Shown: one piece after another, positions 18,054 through 25,765 of the stretch
How the letters are laid out: each line of letters begins with the position of its first letter
How positions within the stretch are numbered: the first letter of the stretch is position 1
Source of the DNA: CAYOWK01 sp964407665
GTDB taxonomy: Bacteria; Pseudomonadota; Alphaproteobacteria; Caulobacterales; Hyphomonadaceae
NCBI GenBank assembly: GCA_964407665.1
Contig: CAYOWK010000032.1
Location: forward strand, 1 to 53,602
Direction of reading: 5' to 3'
Length of the DNA: 53,602 bases
Notes under the pieces: model-generated
Told to the model about the DNA's origin: nothing
Seen by the model: only the letters and a program-made list of their open reading frames with translations
Database searches by the model: none
Position numbers and translations under genes: made by a program

Positions 18054-18380
18054 ATGACCGTGGAGCTCAAGGGCCCTGTGGCGGCCTACTACGCCGCCGA
18101 AGCTGTAAACGACTACGAGGCTGCGGCCCGGGCGTTCGATCCCGCCGGACGGGTCAGCGACGAAAGGCACATCCATCAGGGTCGGGCGGCGATCGCAGCC
18201 TGGATGGCTGAAGGCAAGGCGAAGTACCAGCACACCAGCGCAGTCGTTTCAGCCGAAATGCGCGGCGACGTGCAGGTGGTCACCGTTAAGGTCAGCGGCA
18301 ATTTCCCTGGCACGCCCATCATGCTGGACCACGCCTTCCGCGTGGCGGACGGCCAGATCCGGTCGCTGGAGATCGGCTGA
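18054..18380 (+). CDS. SnoaL-like / nuclear transport factor 2 fold protein
   Basis: The 108-residue protein has the cone-shaped SnoaL/NTF2-like fold pattern: a first helix AAYYAAEAVNDYEAAARAF, then FDPAGRVSDE, RAAIAAWMAEGK, and four beta strands ending DHAFRVADGQIRSLEIG. Such proteins often serve as small-molecule isomerases or hydrolases, but the pocket residues here do not identify a substrate. Its stop codon overlaps the start of the SDR at 18380 (TGATG), implying translational coupling. A truncated copy of its first third lies at 17398. Confidence 0.82.
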   Translation: MTVELKGPVAAYYAAEAVNDYEAAARAFDPAGRVSDERHIHQGRAAIAAWMAEGKAKYQHTSAVVSAEMRGDVQVVTVKVSGNFPGTPIMLDHAFRVADGQIRSLEIG

Positions 18381-19156
18381 TGTCCGGACAGCTGAAGGGT
18401 CTGAGAGCGCTGGTGACCGGTGCGAGCCGGGGCATCGGACGCGCCACGGCGGACCGCCTGCGGGCAGAGGGCGCCTCGGTGATCGCGGTGGCGCGTACCC
18501 CGGCGGAGAGCGGCGATGCTGATCTCGCCTTTGTCGGGGCCGATCTCACGAGCGCGCAGGGATGCGAGACCGCGGCGCAGGCCGTGCTCGAGCGCTGGGG
18601 CGGCGTCGACATCATCGTTCATTCGCTTGGCGGCTCGTCGGCGCCCGCAGGCGGGTACGCCGCGCTTGGTGACGATGAGTGGATGAAGGAGCTGAACCTC
18701 AACCTCTTCGCCGCCGTCCGGCTGGATCGCGCGCTTGCGCCGCTGATGGTGAAGCAGGGAGCGGGCGTGATCGTACATGTCTCTTCCATCCAGGCGCTGT
18801 CGCCGGTGCCGGATTCGACGCTGGGATATGCTGCGTCCAAGGCGGCGCTGTCGGCCTATTCCAAGGGCCTGTCCAAGGAGCTGGCGCCCAAAGGAGTGCG
18901 CGTCGTGCGGGTCTCGCCCGGCTGGACGGAGACGGAGTCCTCCGTCGCGCTTGTCGACCGTCTGGCGAAGGATGCGGGCACCGACTATGCAACGGCGCGC
19001 GGCGGGCTGATGGAGGCGGTCGGCGGCATTCCCATTGGACGCCCCAACACGCCGGCAGAAGTGGCGAACCTGATCGCCTTCCTGGTCTCCCCGCAGGCCG
19101 CCACCATCACGGGTGTGGATGTCCGCATCGATGGCGGGTCTGTTCCGGTGGTGTAG
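18380..19156 (+). CDS. Short-chain dehydrogenase/reductase
   Basis: This 258-residue classical SDR has the cofactor motif TGASRGIGRATADRL near residues 14-28, the N-N-A-G equivalent in VHSLGGSSAPAGG, the catalytic Ser in VHVSSIQAL, the Tyr-Lys pair in YAASKAALSAYSKGL, and a C-terminal GVDVRIDGGSVPVV. The Arg after the first strand suggests NADP(H) preference. It is translationally coupled to the SnoaL-like gene and divergent from the HxlR gene, so all three probably form one inducible unit handling a carbonyl or alcohol substrate. Substrate unknown. Confidence 0.9.
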   Translation: MSGQLKGLRALVTGASRGIGRATADRLRAEGASVIAVARTPAESGDADLAFVGADLTSAQGCETAAQAVLERWGGVDIIVHSLGGSSAPAGGYAALGDDEWMKELNLNLFAAVRLDRALAPLMVKQGAGVIVHVSSIQALSPVPDSTLGYAASKAALSAYSKGLSKELAPKGVRVVRVSPGWTETESSVALVDRLAKDAGTDYATARGGLMEAVGGIPIGRPNTPAEVANLIAFLVSPQAATITGVDVRIDGGSVPVV

Positions 19157-19207
19157 GCGAGCTGGTTTCATCTGGTCAGGCTCGCTGCTTTCGCGCATAT
19201 CGCGGCG

Positions 19208-19990
19208 ATGACCAGCGCCACGCCCCTCTCGGGAACCATCGCCTCCATCTTCCGCCATCCGGTGAAGGGCCTCACGCCTGAGCCGCTGCCTGCCGTTGAT
19301 CTGGTGAAGGGCGACTATTTCCCGAACGACCGCGCTTACGCCGTCGAGGTCGGGCCGTCGGGTTTCGATCCGGCGGCCCCCCGCTGGGTCTCGAAGATGA
19401 AATTCGCCGTGCTGGCGCGCTATCCGGAGCTGGCGCGGCTGAGGACCCGGCTCGATGACGCCTCGGGCGTGTTCCACATCGGCGACGCGCACGGCTTCGG
19501 CATCGACGTCAGGCTGAACCAGGAGGCTGGGCGGACGGCGCTCGCGAAATTTCTGCAGGCCTTCATCGGCGAGACAGACGCGCCGCTGAAGGTGCTGACG
19601 GCGCCGGACGGTCACCGTTTCATGGACAACAACCACGCGGGGCTGGTGTCGGTCATCAACCTCGCCAGCGTACGCGCGGTTGAGGCGGTGATCGGCCAGC
19701 CCGTCGATCCGCTGCGCTTTCGCGCCAACATCTATGTGGAGGGCTGGGAGCCGTGGGCGGAAGATGGGCTGGAAACCGGTGCGCGTCTGCAGGCCGGCGG
19801 CGCCCGGCTGAAGGTCAACAAGTCGATCACGCGCTGCGTGGCCACGCATGTGAACCTCGACAGCGGCGTCTGCGATATCGACATGGTGGAGATGCTGCGC
19901 ACCCACTTCGGCCGCGTCACGCTGGGGACGTATCTGTCCGTGGTGGAGAGCGGGCAGGTGGGTGTCGGGGCCGGGGTTCAGACCGTCTGA
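19208..19990 (+). CDS. MOSC domain-containing protein
   Basis: MOSC domains bind or transfer sulfur and molybdenum-cofactor groups and occur in mARC-like reductases and YiiM-type proteins. The 260-residue protein has a MOSC N-terminal beta-barrel part (ASIFRHPVKGLTPEPL) and a MOSC core with RFRANIYVEGWEPWAED and the conserved Cys in SITRCVATHVNLDSG. Length and layout resemble the MOSC beta-barrel family. It starts 51 bases after the SDR and ends 17 bases before prmC, so it may be transcribed with prmC. Confidence 0.9.
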   Translation: MTSATPLSGTIASIFRHPVKGLTPEPLPAVDLVKGDYFPNDRAYAVEVGPSGFDPAAPRWVSKMKFAVLARYPELARLRTRLDDASGVFHIGDAHGFGIDVRLNQEAGRTALAKFLQAFIGETDAPLKVLTAPDGHRFMDNNHAGLVSVINLASVRAVEAVIGQPVDPLRFRANIYVEGWEPWAEDGLETGARLQAGGARLKVNKSITRCVATHVNLDSGVCDIDMVEMLRTHFGRVTLGTYLSVVESGQVGVGAGVQTV

Positions 19991-20007
19991 TGCGGGGGTA
20001 GCGCATC

Positions 20008-20862
20008 ATGAGGAGCTGGAGCGATCATCTCAGATCCGCCGCCGCCCGCCTGCGCGCGGCAGGCGTCGAGGGGCCGGCGCGGGATGCGCGGCTGCTGCTG
20101 GGCGACGTGCTGGGGATCGATGCGGGCGCGGTTCTGGCCATCGAGGACCAGCCAGCCGATCCGGGCAAGGCGGCGCTGTTCGAAGCCAGCGTTGCACGCC
20201 GCGCCGCTGGCGAGCCTGTCTCCCGCATCCGGGGCTGGAGGGCGTTTTACGGGCGGCGCTTCCGCGTGACGCCCGCCGTACTGGACCCGAGACCCGATAC
20301 CGAAATCCTGGTCGAGGCGGCGCTGGAGCGTCTGCCGAAAGGGGGGCGGGTGCTCGATCTGGGGACCGGATCGGGCTGCATCCTGATCTCGCTTCTGGCC
20401 GAGCGGGCCGATGCAGCGGGCGCAGGCGTCGACCTGTCGCCGGATGCGCTGGAGATTGCGCGCGGCAACGCCCTCGATCTCGGCGTCTGGGACCGGGCGT
20501 TGTTCGTTGAGGGCAGCTGGCAAGCCGCCATACCTCTGGGCCGGTTCGATATCGTGGTGTCCAATCCGCCCTACATTCCCGCTGGCGATGTGCCGGGTCT
20601 CGACCGCGAGGTGCGTGAGCACGATCCCGTCCTGGCGCTGGCGGGCGGTGAGGACGGCCTGGACACCTATCGGGCGATCTGCGCCCTGGCGGGCGACCTC
20701 CTGGTTCCGGGCGGCTGGCTGCTGATGGAGGCGGGGGCGGGGCAGGCCGGTGATATCCTCGACATCGCCGGATCAGCCGGGCTTGCGGCGATCGGCGCTC
20801 TTGAGGATCTGGTTGGAATCAGGCGTGTTGTGCTGGTCAGGTCGCCGGGCGCGGTCGTCTGA
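20008..20862 (+). CDS. prmC: Peptide chain release factor N(5)-glutamine methyltransferase
   Basis: PrmC (HemK) methylates the Gln of the GGQ motif in RF1 and RF2 using SAM. The 284-residue protein has an N-terminal helical bundle (RSAAARLRAAGVEGPARDAR) and the substrate-contact block EPVSRIRGWRAFYGRRF. The SAM site VLDLGTGSGCILISLL follows at about residues 115-130, and the Gln-binding NPPY at 186-189 (VVSNPPYIPAGDV). Its usual partner prfA lies about 3.1 kb upstream rather than adjacent. Confidence 0.96.
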   Translation: MRSWSDHLRSAAARLRAAGVEGPARDARLLLGDVLGIDAGAVLAIEDQPADPGKAALFEASVARRAAGEPVSRIRGWRAFYGRRFRVTPAVLDPRPDTEILVEAALERLPKGGRVLDLGTGSGCILISLLAERADAAGAGVDLSPDALEIARGNALDLGVWDRALFVEGSWQAAIPLGRFDIVVSNPPYIPAGDVPGLDREVREHDPVLALAGGEDGLDTYRAICALAGDLLVPGGWLLMEAGAGQAGDILDIAGSAGLAAIGALEDLVGIRRVVLVRSPGAVV

Positions 20863-21046
20863 CACCGCCAAAAAAAAGCACCAAGTCGCTTGGCGGGCCG
20901 GGGTAAACAGGCTAGTTTCCGAGTACGGACCAGCAGGCGACAGGGATCTGGGTGATTGCACCCGGGGCGCCAGCGTCCGGAGAATCTGCGCAATTGCAGG
21001 TCCACACCGTCCAACCAGGGCGCAGCATATTATCAGGATGGATGTC

Positions 21047-21754
21047 ATGAAGCGTCAGCGGGGACGCGGGCGTAAGCCGGGCGGCAACGGCGGCGGCGGC
21101 GGTGGCGGCAGCAATCAGGGCAATCGGCCCTTTGAGAGCAACGGCCCCGACAACGTCAAGATCCGGGGCAGTGCGTCCCAGATTTATGAGAAATACATGC
21201 AGTACTCCCGCGACGCCCAGTCGTCCGGCGACCGCGTGAAATCCGAAAACATGCTCCAGCACGCCGAGCATTACTTCCGCATCCTCTCCGCGACGATGCC
21301 GCGCGAGCAGCGCATGCAGCAGCATGACAACGCCCAGTACGGCCGTGACGAAGAGCGCGACGAGGAACTCGCCGCCGACGGCAGCCGTTCGGACGACAAC
21401 ATGTCCGACGACGGCGACGACGAGGGCGAGGCCGACAAGGTCGAAGTCCGTCACGAGCCGCGCAACGAAAACCGTGGCAACGAATCGCGGGGCAATGAGT
21501 CCCGCGGCGCCGAGGCACGGGCCGATGACGCCCAGGGTGACGACGACGGCGAGGAACAGGCCGAAGGCTCTGGCGAGGACCGCGGCCGCAGCCGCCGTCG
21601 TGGCCGCCGCCGGCGTCCCGATGGCGAACGCGCCCCGGCTGCTGCCGAGGTTCGCGCCGAACGTCCCGAACGCGCTCCGGTTTCCGAAGACCGGGAAGCC
21701 CGCTCCGCCCTCGACGCGCTTGCCCACAAGCAGGCCGCCGTCGCCGGCAACTGA
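21047..21754 (+). CDS. DUF4167 domain-containing protein
   Basis: DUF4167 proteins are alphaproteobacterial proteins of unknown function, typically downstream of prfA-prmC. This one is 235 residues from the ATG at 21047; an ATG at 21038 would add three. The N-terminus is basic and glycine-rich, then the conserved domain follows (KIRGSASQIYEKYMQYSRDA, SGDRVKSENMLQHAEHYFRI). The remainder is a long low-complexity, strongly charged tail with alternating acidic (DDDGEEQAEG) and Arg-rich (GRSRRRGRRRRPDG) stretches, suggesting RNA or nucleoprotein contact. AGGA lies about 7 bases before the chosen start. A strong terminator follows at 21780. Confidence 0.92.
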   Translation: MKRQRGRGRKPGGNGGGGGGGSNQGNRPFESNGPDNVKIRGSASQIYEKYMQYSRDAQSSGDRVKSENMLQHAEHYFRILSATMPREQRMQQHDNAQYGRDEERDEELAADGSRSDDNMSDDGDDEGEADKVEVRHEPRNENRGNESRGNESRGAEARADDAQGDDDGEEQAEGSGEDRGRSRRRGRRRRPDGERAPAAAEVRAERPERAPVSEDREARSALDALAHKQAAVAGN

Positions 21755-21779
21755 TCCGCCCTTGACCGGGTCAAGCAGA

Positions 21780-21809
21780 AGGGCCGTCCCAGCCGGGGCG
21801 GCCCTTTTT
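21780..21809 (+). terminator. Intrinsic terminator after the DUF4167 gene
   Basis: An 11-base stem (21780-21790 with 21795-21805, one G-T wobble) with a 4-base loop is followed directly by a run of T. It lies 26 bases after the stop codon and would end the prmC/DUF4167 transcript. Confidence 0.85.
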
Positions 21810-21900
21810 GCTTTCAGATCGCGCCGGGAACGCGGATTCCCTTTGACGCCCGTCCCGCGCCGCCAAATACTGTGCCCCTGACAAGCGCCGGGGGGGACGT

Positions 21901-22428
21901 ATGCCTGTCATCATGCTGATCGTGTCAATCGCTGGCGCCGCCGCCTTCTGGTGGTGGCGCGCCCAGCGTGTGCGCGACGCCGCCGACACGCTGATCGACC
22001 TCGCAGGTCATGCAAAGGGCGCCTACTCGCGGCATCGCTTCAAGTCGAAGGCCGGGGCCTCGGTTCTGGCTGGCGTCGAGGATCCCGGCTCGGCGGCGGC
22101 AGTCCTGCTCTACAGCGTGGCCGCCTTGAAGGGCCCCGCGGGAACCCAGCTGGAAGCCCGCATCGCCGAGATGCTTCGGGTGATCTGCCGGATGGCCCCG
22201 AAGGATATCGCCGACGCGGTGTCCTTCGCCCCGTGGGCGGCGCAACAGGTTCCCGACACCAACGGCATCATCCGCCGCCTGTTGCCGCTGTGGACCTCCG
22301 CGCTGGGCGATCAGCAGCGCGAGGAACTCATCGGCATGGCGGAGGAGGTCGCCAACTTTGGCTCGCCCGCCAACGACGCCCAGCTGTCGTCCATCCGCCG
22401 CCTGCGGGATGCGCTGTTTCCGAAGTAG
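21901..22428 (+). CDS. Hypothetical membrane-anchored protein
   Basis: I do not recognise a family. The 175-residue protein begins with a hydrophobic helix (MPVIMLIVSIAGAAAFWWW) that looks like an uncleaved anchor, followed by a mostly helical soluble part with conserved-looking stretches such as CRMAPKDIADAVSFAPWA and LRDALFPK at the end. The start follows a G-rich ribosome binding site. Codon use is that of the host. It lies about 90 bases after the terminator at 21780, so it is probably its own transcription unit. Confidence 0.72.
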   Translation: MPVIMLIVSIAGAAAFWWWRAQRVRDAADTLIDLAGHAKGAYSRHRFKSKAGASVLAGVEDPGSAAAVLLYSVAALKGPAGTQLEARIAEMLRVICRMAPKDIADAVSFAPWAAQQVPDTNGIIRRLLPLWTSALGDQQREELIGMAEEVANFGSPANDAQLSSIRRLRDALFPK

Positions 22429-22465
22429 CGGACCTGCGGGAGGCCGGCGCGTGGAGGAAGCCGGC

Positions 22466-22634
22466 TCATCCTGAGGAGCCGCCGTAAGGCGGCGTCTCGA
22501 AGGACGGGTCGGCGAGAGGCAGGGCCAGTAGGTGGCTGGGGCTGGTGAGCGTTGCTCTCCCGGCCCTGCGCTTGCGCTTCGCGCGTTCGTCGCTCGATCT
22601 GGTTCCCCGGACCAGATCGTCCGGCTAAGCCGGA
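22466..22634. repeat. Palindromic intergenic repeat and downstream hairpins
   Basis: At 22466-22507 an inverted repeat of a kind common between genes in high-GC alphaproteobacteria encloses a tight inner hairpin (GCCGCC/GGCGGC). Two further perfect hairpins follow: 22596-22603/22611-22618 (8 bp) and 22620-22625/22629-22634 (6 bp). The latter pair lies just past the end of the minus-strand VOC gene and may act in its termination. Confidence 0.55.
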
Positions 22635-22641
22635 CCTCTCT

Positions 22642-23010
22642 TCACCCCATATGATAAACGCAGATCTTGTTGCCATCGAGGTCGCGGAAATAGGCGCCGT
22701 AGAAGGCGCCGAAGCGCGTGCCCGGCGCGCCTTCGTCCGTGCCGCCCTGCGCCAGCGCCTTCGCGTGCACAGCCTTCACCTTGTCCTGCGAATCCGCCGT
22801 CAGCGCGATCATGTTGCCATTGCCACAGACCTGGTTCTTGCCGTCATGCGGATTGAACACGCCGAACATCGCGCCCTTGGCGAAGCCGTAGAGCGTGTTT
22901 CCGGTCGGCATCTCCATCACGCGCTTGCCGCCGAGATCGGCCAGCACGGCGTCGTAGAAGGCCAGCGCCTTCGGAAGGTCGTTCGTGCCGATGGTGGTGT
23001 AGCCGATCAT
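22642..23010 (-). CDS. VOC family (glyoxalase/bleomycin-resistance fold) protein
   Basis: This 122-residue protein has the two beta-alpha-beta-beta-beta modules of the vicinal-oxygen-chelate fold: MIGYTTIGTNDLPKALAFYD opens the first, and GTRFGAFYGAYFRDLDGNKI the second. The FRDLDGNKICVYH ending is characteristic of small bacterial VOC enzymes, many of which are metal-dependent lyases or dioxygenase-like proteins of unknown substrate. GGAGA precedes the ATG at 23010; the upstream in-frame extension is unlikely. It is a single gene, divergent from the TonB-receptor-like gene by about 150 bases. Confidence 0.87.
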   Translation of the reverse strand: MIGYTTIGTNDLPKALAFYDAVLADLGGKRVMEMPTGNTLYGFAKGAMFGVFNPHDGKNQVCGNGNMIALTADSQDKVKAVHAKALAQGGTDEGAPGTRFGAFYGAYFRDLDGNKICVYHMG

Positions 23011-23164
23011 GGATTCTGTCTCCTTCAGAGCGACGGGAACGGACCACACGGGCCGGGTCTGTGCAAGCTTGATCGCGAAGCTGTAACTGGCCTTCCATAT
23101 TAGCGGCGGCTAACCTGTACGCGAACCGCCCCCGGCAAAGAGGGGCGGGCGGGAGGACTCAGCC

Positions 23165-25276
23165 TTGACCATTTTCGAACGCCGGAGCGCACGTCGCTTC
23201 GCGCAGCTTTCCCATGCCGGCGCCATCGCTGCCGCTCTCTGCTGCATTGTGCTGCCTGACGCAGCGGCGCAGGGAGCGGCGCCTGATGCCGGCGCGAAGC
23301 AGGCGTTCGAAGCAGCCTTCTTCACACCGTTAAATCCGGTGACTGCGGAAGATATGGTCAAGCGCGTGCCCGGTTTCACCCTGCGCGACGGCGAGGACCG
23401 TCGCGGCCTCGCCGGCGCCGCCGGCAACGTCCTGATCAATGGCGAGCGGCCCAGCTCCAAGATTCCTCTCTCCGAACAGCTCTCGCGGATTTCAGCGCGC
23501 GACGTGCTGCGCATAGACCTGCGGACGGGCGGGGCGGACGCCGCGGACATGCGCGGCGAGTCCGTGATCGCCGACGTCGTGCTGAAGCCGCGCCAGGGCG
23601 GCGCCACCAACACCTTCGTGGCGCAGGCCAGCCTGCTGGAGCCCGGCAACACCATCAACCCTCTGCTCGTCGCCAACAGCGGCTTCCGGGCGGGAGGGGC
23701 GAATGTCAGCATCTCGCTGCAGGCCCAGCCCTCGCGCCGGGGCCGGATCGAGTACGAAAAGGAACTGCGCTCGCCATCGGGCGCGCTGATCGAGCAGGCC
23801 GACGAATACGTCCAGGGCAATTACTGGGAATACAAGCTGAGCAGCCGCGCCTCGTTCGCGCTCGGCGGACGCGACACCTTCAACATCAATGGCCAGTGGA
23901 CCCCATCGCAGGACGGGCGGCACACGCTGTCGGATGTCCGCAGCCCGACCGGCACGCCCCGCCGAGTGGTGACGACCCAGATGGAAGGCGACGCCTCCTG
24001 GGCGGGTGAACTCGGCGCCGACTGGGAGCACCGCTTCTCCGGCACGTCCTCGTTCAAGCTGGTGGGACTGGCGCGGCTGAAGGAGACCGGCTCGGACGAG
24101 GCCGTCCGCATCTACACGCCGGCGGGCCTGTTGCGCACAACGGTCAATGATCGCTCCGCATCGAGCGGCGAGTATGTCGGGCGGGCGTCGTTCGGCTTCC
24201 AGCCCTTCGCCGGGCATACAATGGATATCGGACTGGAGGGCGCGCTCAACTTCCTCGACAGCGGTCTGGGCATTACCGACGACACCGGGGCAGGGCCTGT
24301 CGTGCGCCCGCTGCCCGTCGCCAACACGCGCGTCGAGGAAGAGCGCGTCGAGGCCAACATCGCGGACGTCTGGCGCGCCGCGCCCGGGCTCTCGGTCGAG
24401 ATGGGCGTCGCCGTCGAGCTGTCGACCATCACCCAGACCGGCGACGCAGCGCAGGAGCGCGACTTCACCTACGTGAAACCGCGTCTGAAGGCGACGTGGG
24501 ACCCGAGCGGGCCAAGCCAGTTCCGCCTCCTCCTGGAGCGCGATGTCGCCCAGCTCGATTTCGTCGAGTTCGCCAGCGCCATCTCCGAGTTCGACGGCGT
24601 CGTTAGCGTCGGCAATCCGGGCCTCGAGCCGGAGAAAACGTGGCGGGCGCAACTGGACTGGGAGCACCGCTGGGGCCCCAAGGGCGCCGTCGTGTTGTCG
24701 GCCTTCCATGACCGTGTCGAGGACGTGCAGGACCAGATCCCGATCGGCGTCTTCGATGGCCCGGGCAATCTGGGCGACGGCGAACGCACAGGCGTGAAGC
24801 TCGACATGACCGCGCCGATGGACTGGCTCGGGCTGACCGGCGGCGAGCTGCGCGTGCGCGGACTGGCGCAGGAGACATCGGTGACCGATCCGACGACCGG
24901 GCTCGACCGGCGCTTCTCGGACGAGACCGAGTGGTCCTACTCCATCGACTACCGCCAGCCGCTTCCGGGCCTGAAGATGCTGTGGGGGCTGCTCTACGAG
25001 CGCGCCGATGATGTGCAGGTGTTTCGGCGCGCCGAGCTGCGCACGACCGGCTGGCAGGATCCCAATCTCGATCTCTACATCGAAACCACCGCGATCAAGG
25101 GACTGGTGATCCGCGCGACGCTGAACGATGTGCTTTTGCCGGCCGAGCGGCGCGAGGTTCAGGCGTTCGCCCCAAATCGTTCGGTTCCGGCGAACCTGTC
25201 GACCATCGAGACCCGCGATGCATTCGGCGGCTACGGCACGCGCTCGCTGGCGATCCGGGTGTCGGGCAGGTTCTGA
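23165..25276 (+). CDS. TonB-dependent-receptor-like outer membrane protein
   Basis: The 703-residue protein has a signal peptide of about 36 residues (CCIVLPDAAAQGA), a plug-like segment at about 55-150 (AEDMVKRVPGFTLRDGEDRR, then VLINGERPSSK and VIADVVLKPRQGG), and a long beta-barrel ending in a terminal Phe (SLAIRVSGRF), the outer-membrane assembly signal. PGLEPEKTWRAQLDWEHRW is the typical late-barrel motif of the family. It lacks an obvious N-terminal TonB box or carboxypeptidase-like domain, and ligand cannot be told. No transporter or regulator lies beside it. Confidence 0.87.
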   Translation: MTIFERRSARRFAQLSHAGAIAAALCCIVLPDAAAQGAAPDAGAKQAFEAAFFTPLNPVTAEDMVKRVPGFTLRDGEDRRGLAGAAGNVLINGERPSSKIPLSEQLSRISARDVLRIDLRTGGADAADMRGESVIADVVLKPRQGGATNTFVAQASLLEPGNTINPLLVANSGFRAGGANVSISLQAQPSRRGRIEYEKELRSPSGALIEQADEYVQGNYWEYKLSSRASFALGGRDTFNINGQWTPSQDGRHTLSDVRSPTGTPRRVVTTQMEGDASWAGELGADWEHRFSGTSSFKLVGLARLKETGSDEAVRIYTPAGLLRTTVNDRSASSGEYVGRASFGFQPFAGHTMDIGLEGALNFLDSGLGITDDTGAGPVVRPLPVANTRVEEERVEANIADVWRAAPGLSVEMGVAVELSTITQTGDAAQERDFTYVKPRLKATWDPSGPSQFRLLLERDVAQLDFVEFASAISEFDGVVSVGNPGLEPEKTWRAQLDWEHRWGPKGAVVLSAFHDRVEDVQDQIPIGVFDGPGNLGDGERTGVKLDMTAPMDWLGLTGGELRVRGLAQETSVTDPTTGLDRRFSDETEWSYSIDYRQPLPGLKMLWGLLYERADDVQVFRRAELRTTGWQDPNLDLYIETTAIKGLVIRATLNDVLLPAERREVQAFAPNRSVPANLSTIETRDAFGGYGTRSLAIRVSGRF

Positions 25277-25286
25277 AAAGCGAGCT

Positions 25287-25538
25287 CTACCGGATCGCGT
25301 GGAACATCTCGGCGACGTGGTCGCCGTCGAGAAGGATCGCGGCGTGGGCAAGGAACGACGCCACCACAAGCGTCGCCGCGAGCGCCGGATTGAGTCCAGG
25401 CGCCACCGAACGCTGGATCAGAACGCACACTGCAAATGACACCGCCCAGACAGCGGCCGGCAGCACGACGCCCCAGAGCGCAAGGAAGCCTGCCTTGCGA
25501 ACCGTCGCGGCGGCATGCGGGGCAGCGCCCTGCGCCAT
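25287..25538 (-). CDS. Small hypothetical membrane protein
   Basis: From the ATG at 25538 this is an 83-residue protein with two hydrophobic segments (FLALWGVVLPAAVWAVSFAVCVLI and LAATLVVASFLAHAAILLDG) and a short basic N-terminus. A longer frame to 25697 is open, but its extra 53 residues look non-coding. Family unknown. It is convergent with the TonB-receptor-like gene, ending 10 bases from its stop. Confidence 0.6.
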   Translation of the reverse strand: MAQGAAPHAAATVRKAGFLALWGVVLPAAVWAVSFAVCVLIQRSVAPGLNPALAATLVVASFLAHAAILLDGDHVAEMFHAIR

Positions 25539-25765
25539 GGTGTCGAATCTCCCTGATGTGGTCGCGTTAACTTTAGGACCGACGCCTTCAACGCAGCAAC
25601 TCCGCGTTGCGTTCCTGTCTGTGGATAGATGCGGGGGCGCCGTGGCGTCCGGCGCCCCGAAAGTGTGCTTGAATCGTCGTATTGCGATGCTAGACACGGC
25701 GTACCGGAAGCGAATCCGAGGGCGAGCGCGCGTCGCCGCATCAGCTTCAGAAGGGTCTCAGCGAC

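Noticed and set aside
18176..19906. 576-residue open frame on the minus strand
   Set aside because: It is antisense to the SDR and MOSC genes, both of which have clear motifs.
20912..21727. 271-residue minus-strand frame that looks like a membrane protein
   Set aside because: It is antisense to the DUF4167 gene; the hydrophobic look is an artefact of reading the Asp/Arg-rich low-complexity region backwards.
23492..25369. 625-residue open frame on the minus strand
   Set aside because: It is the antisense shadow of the TonB-receptor-like gene.
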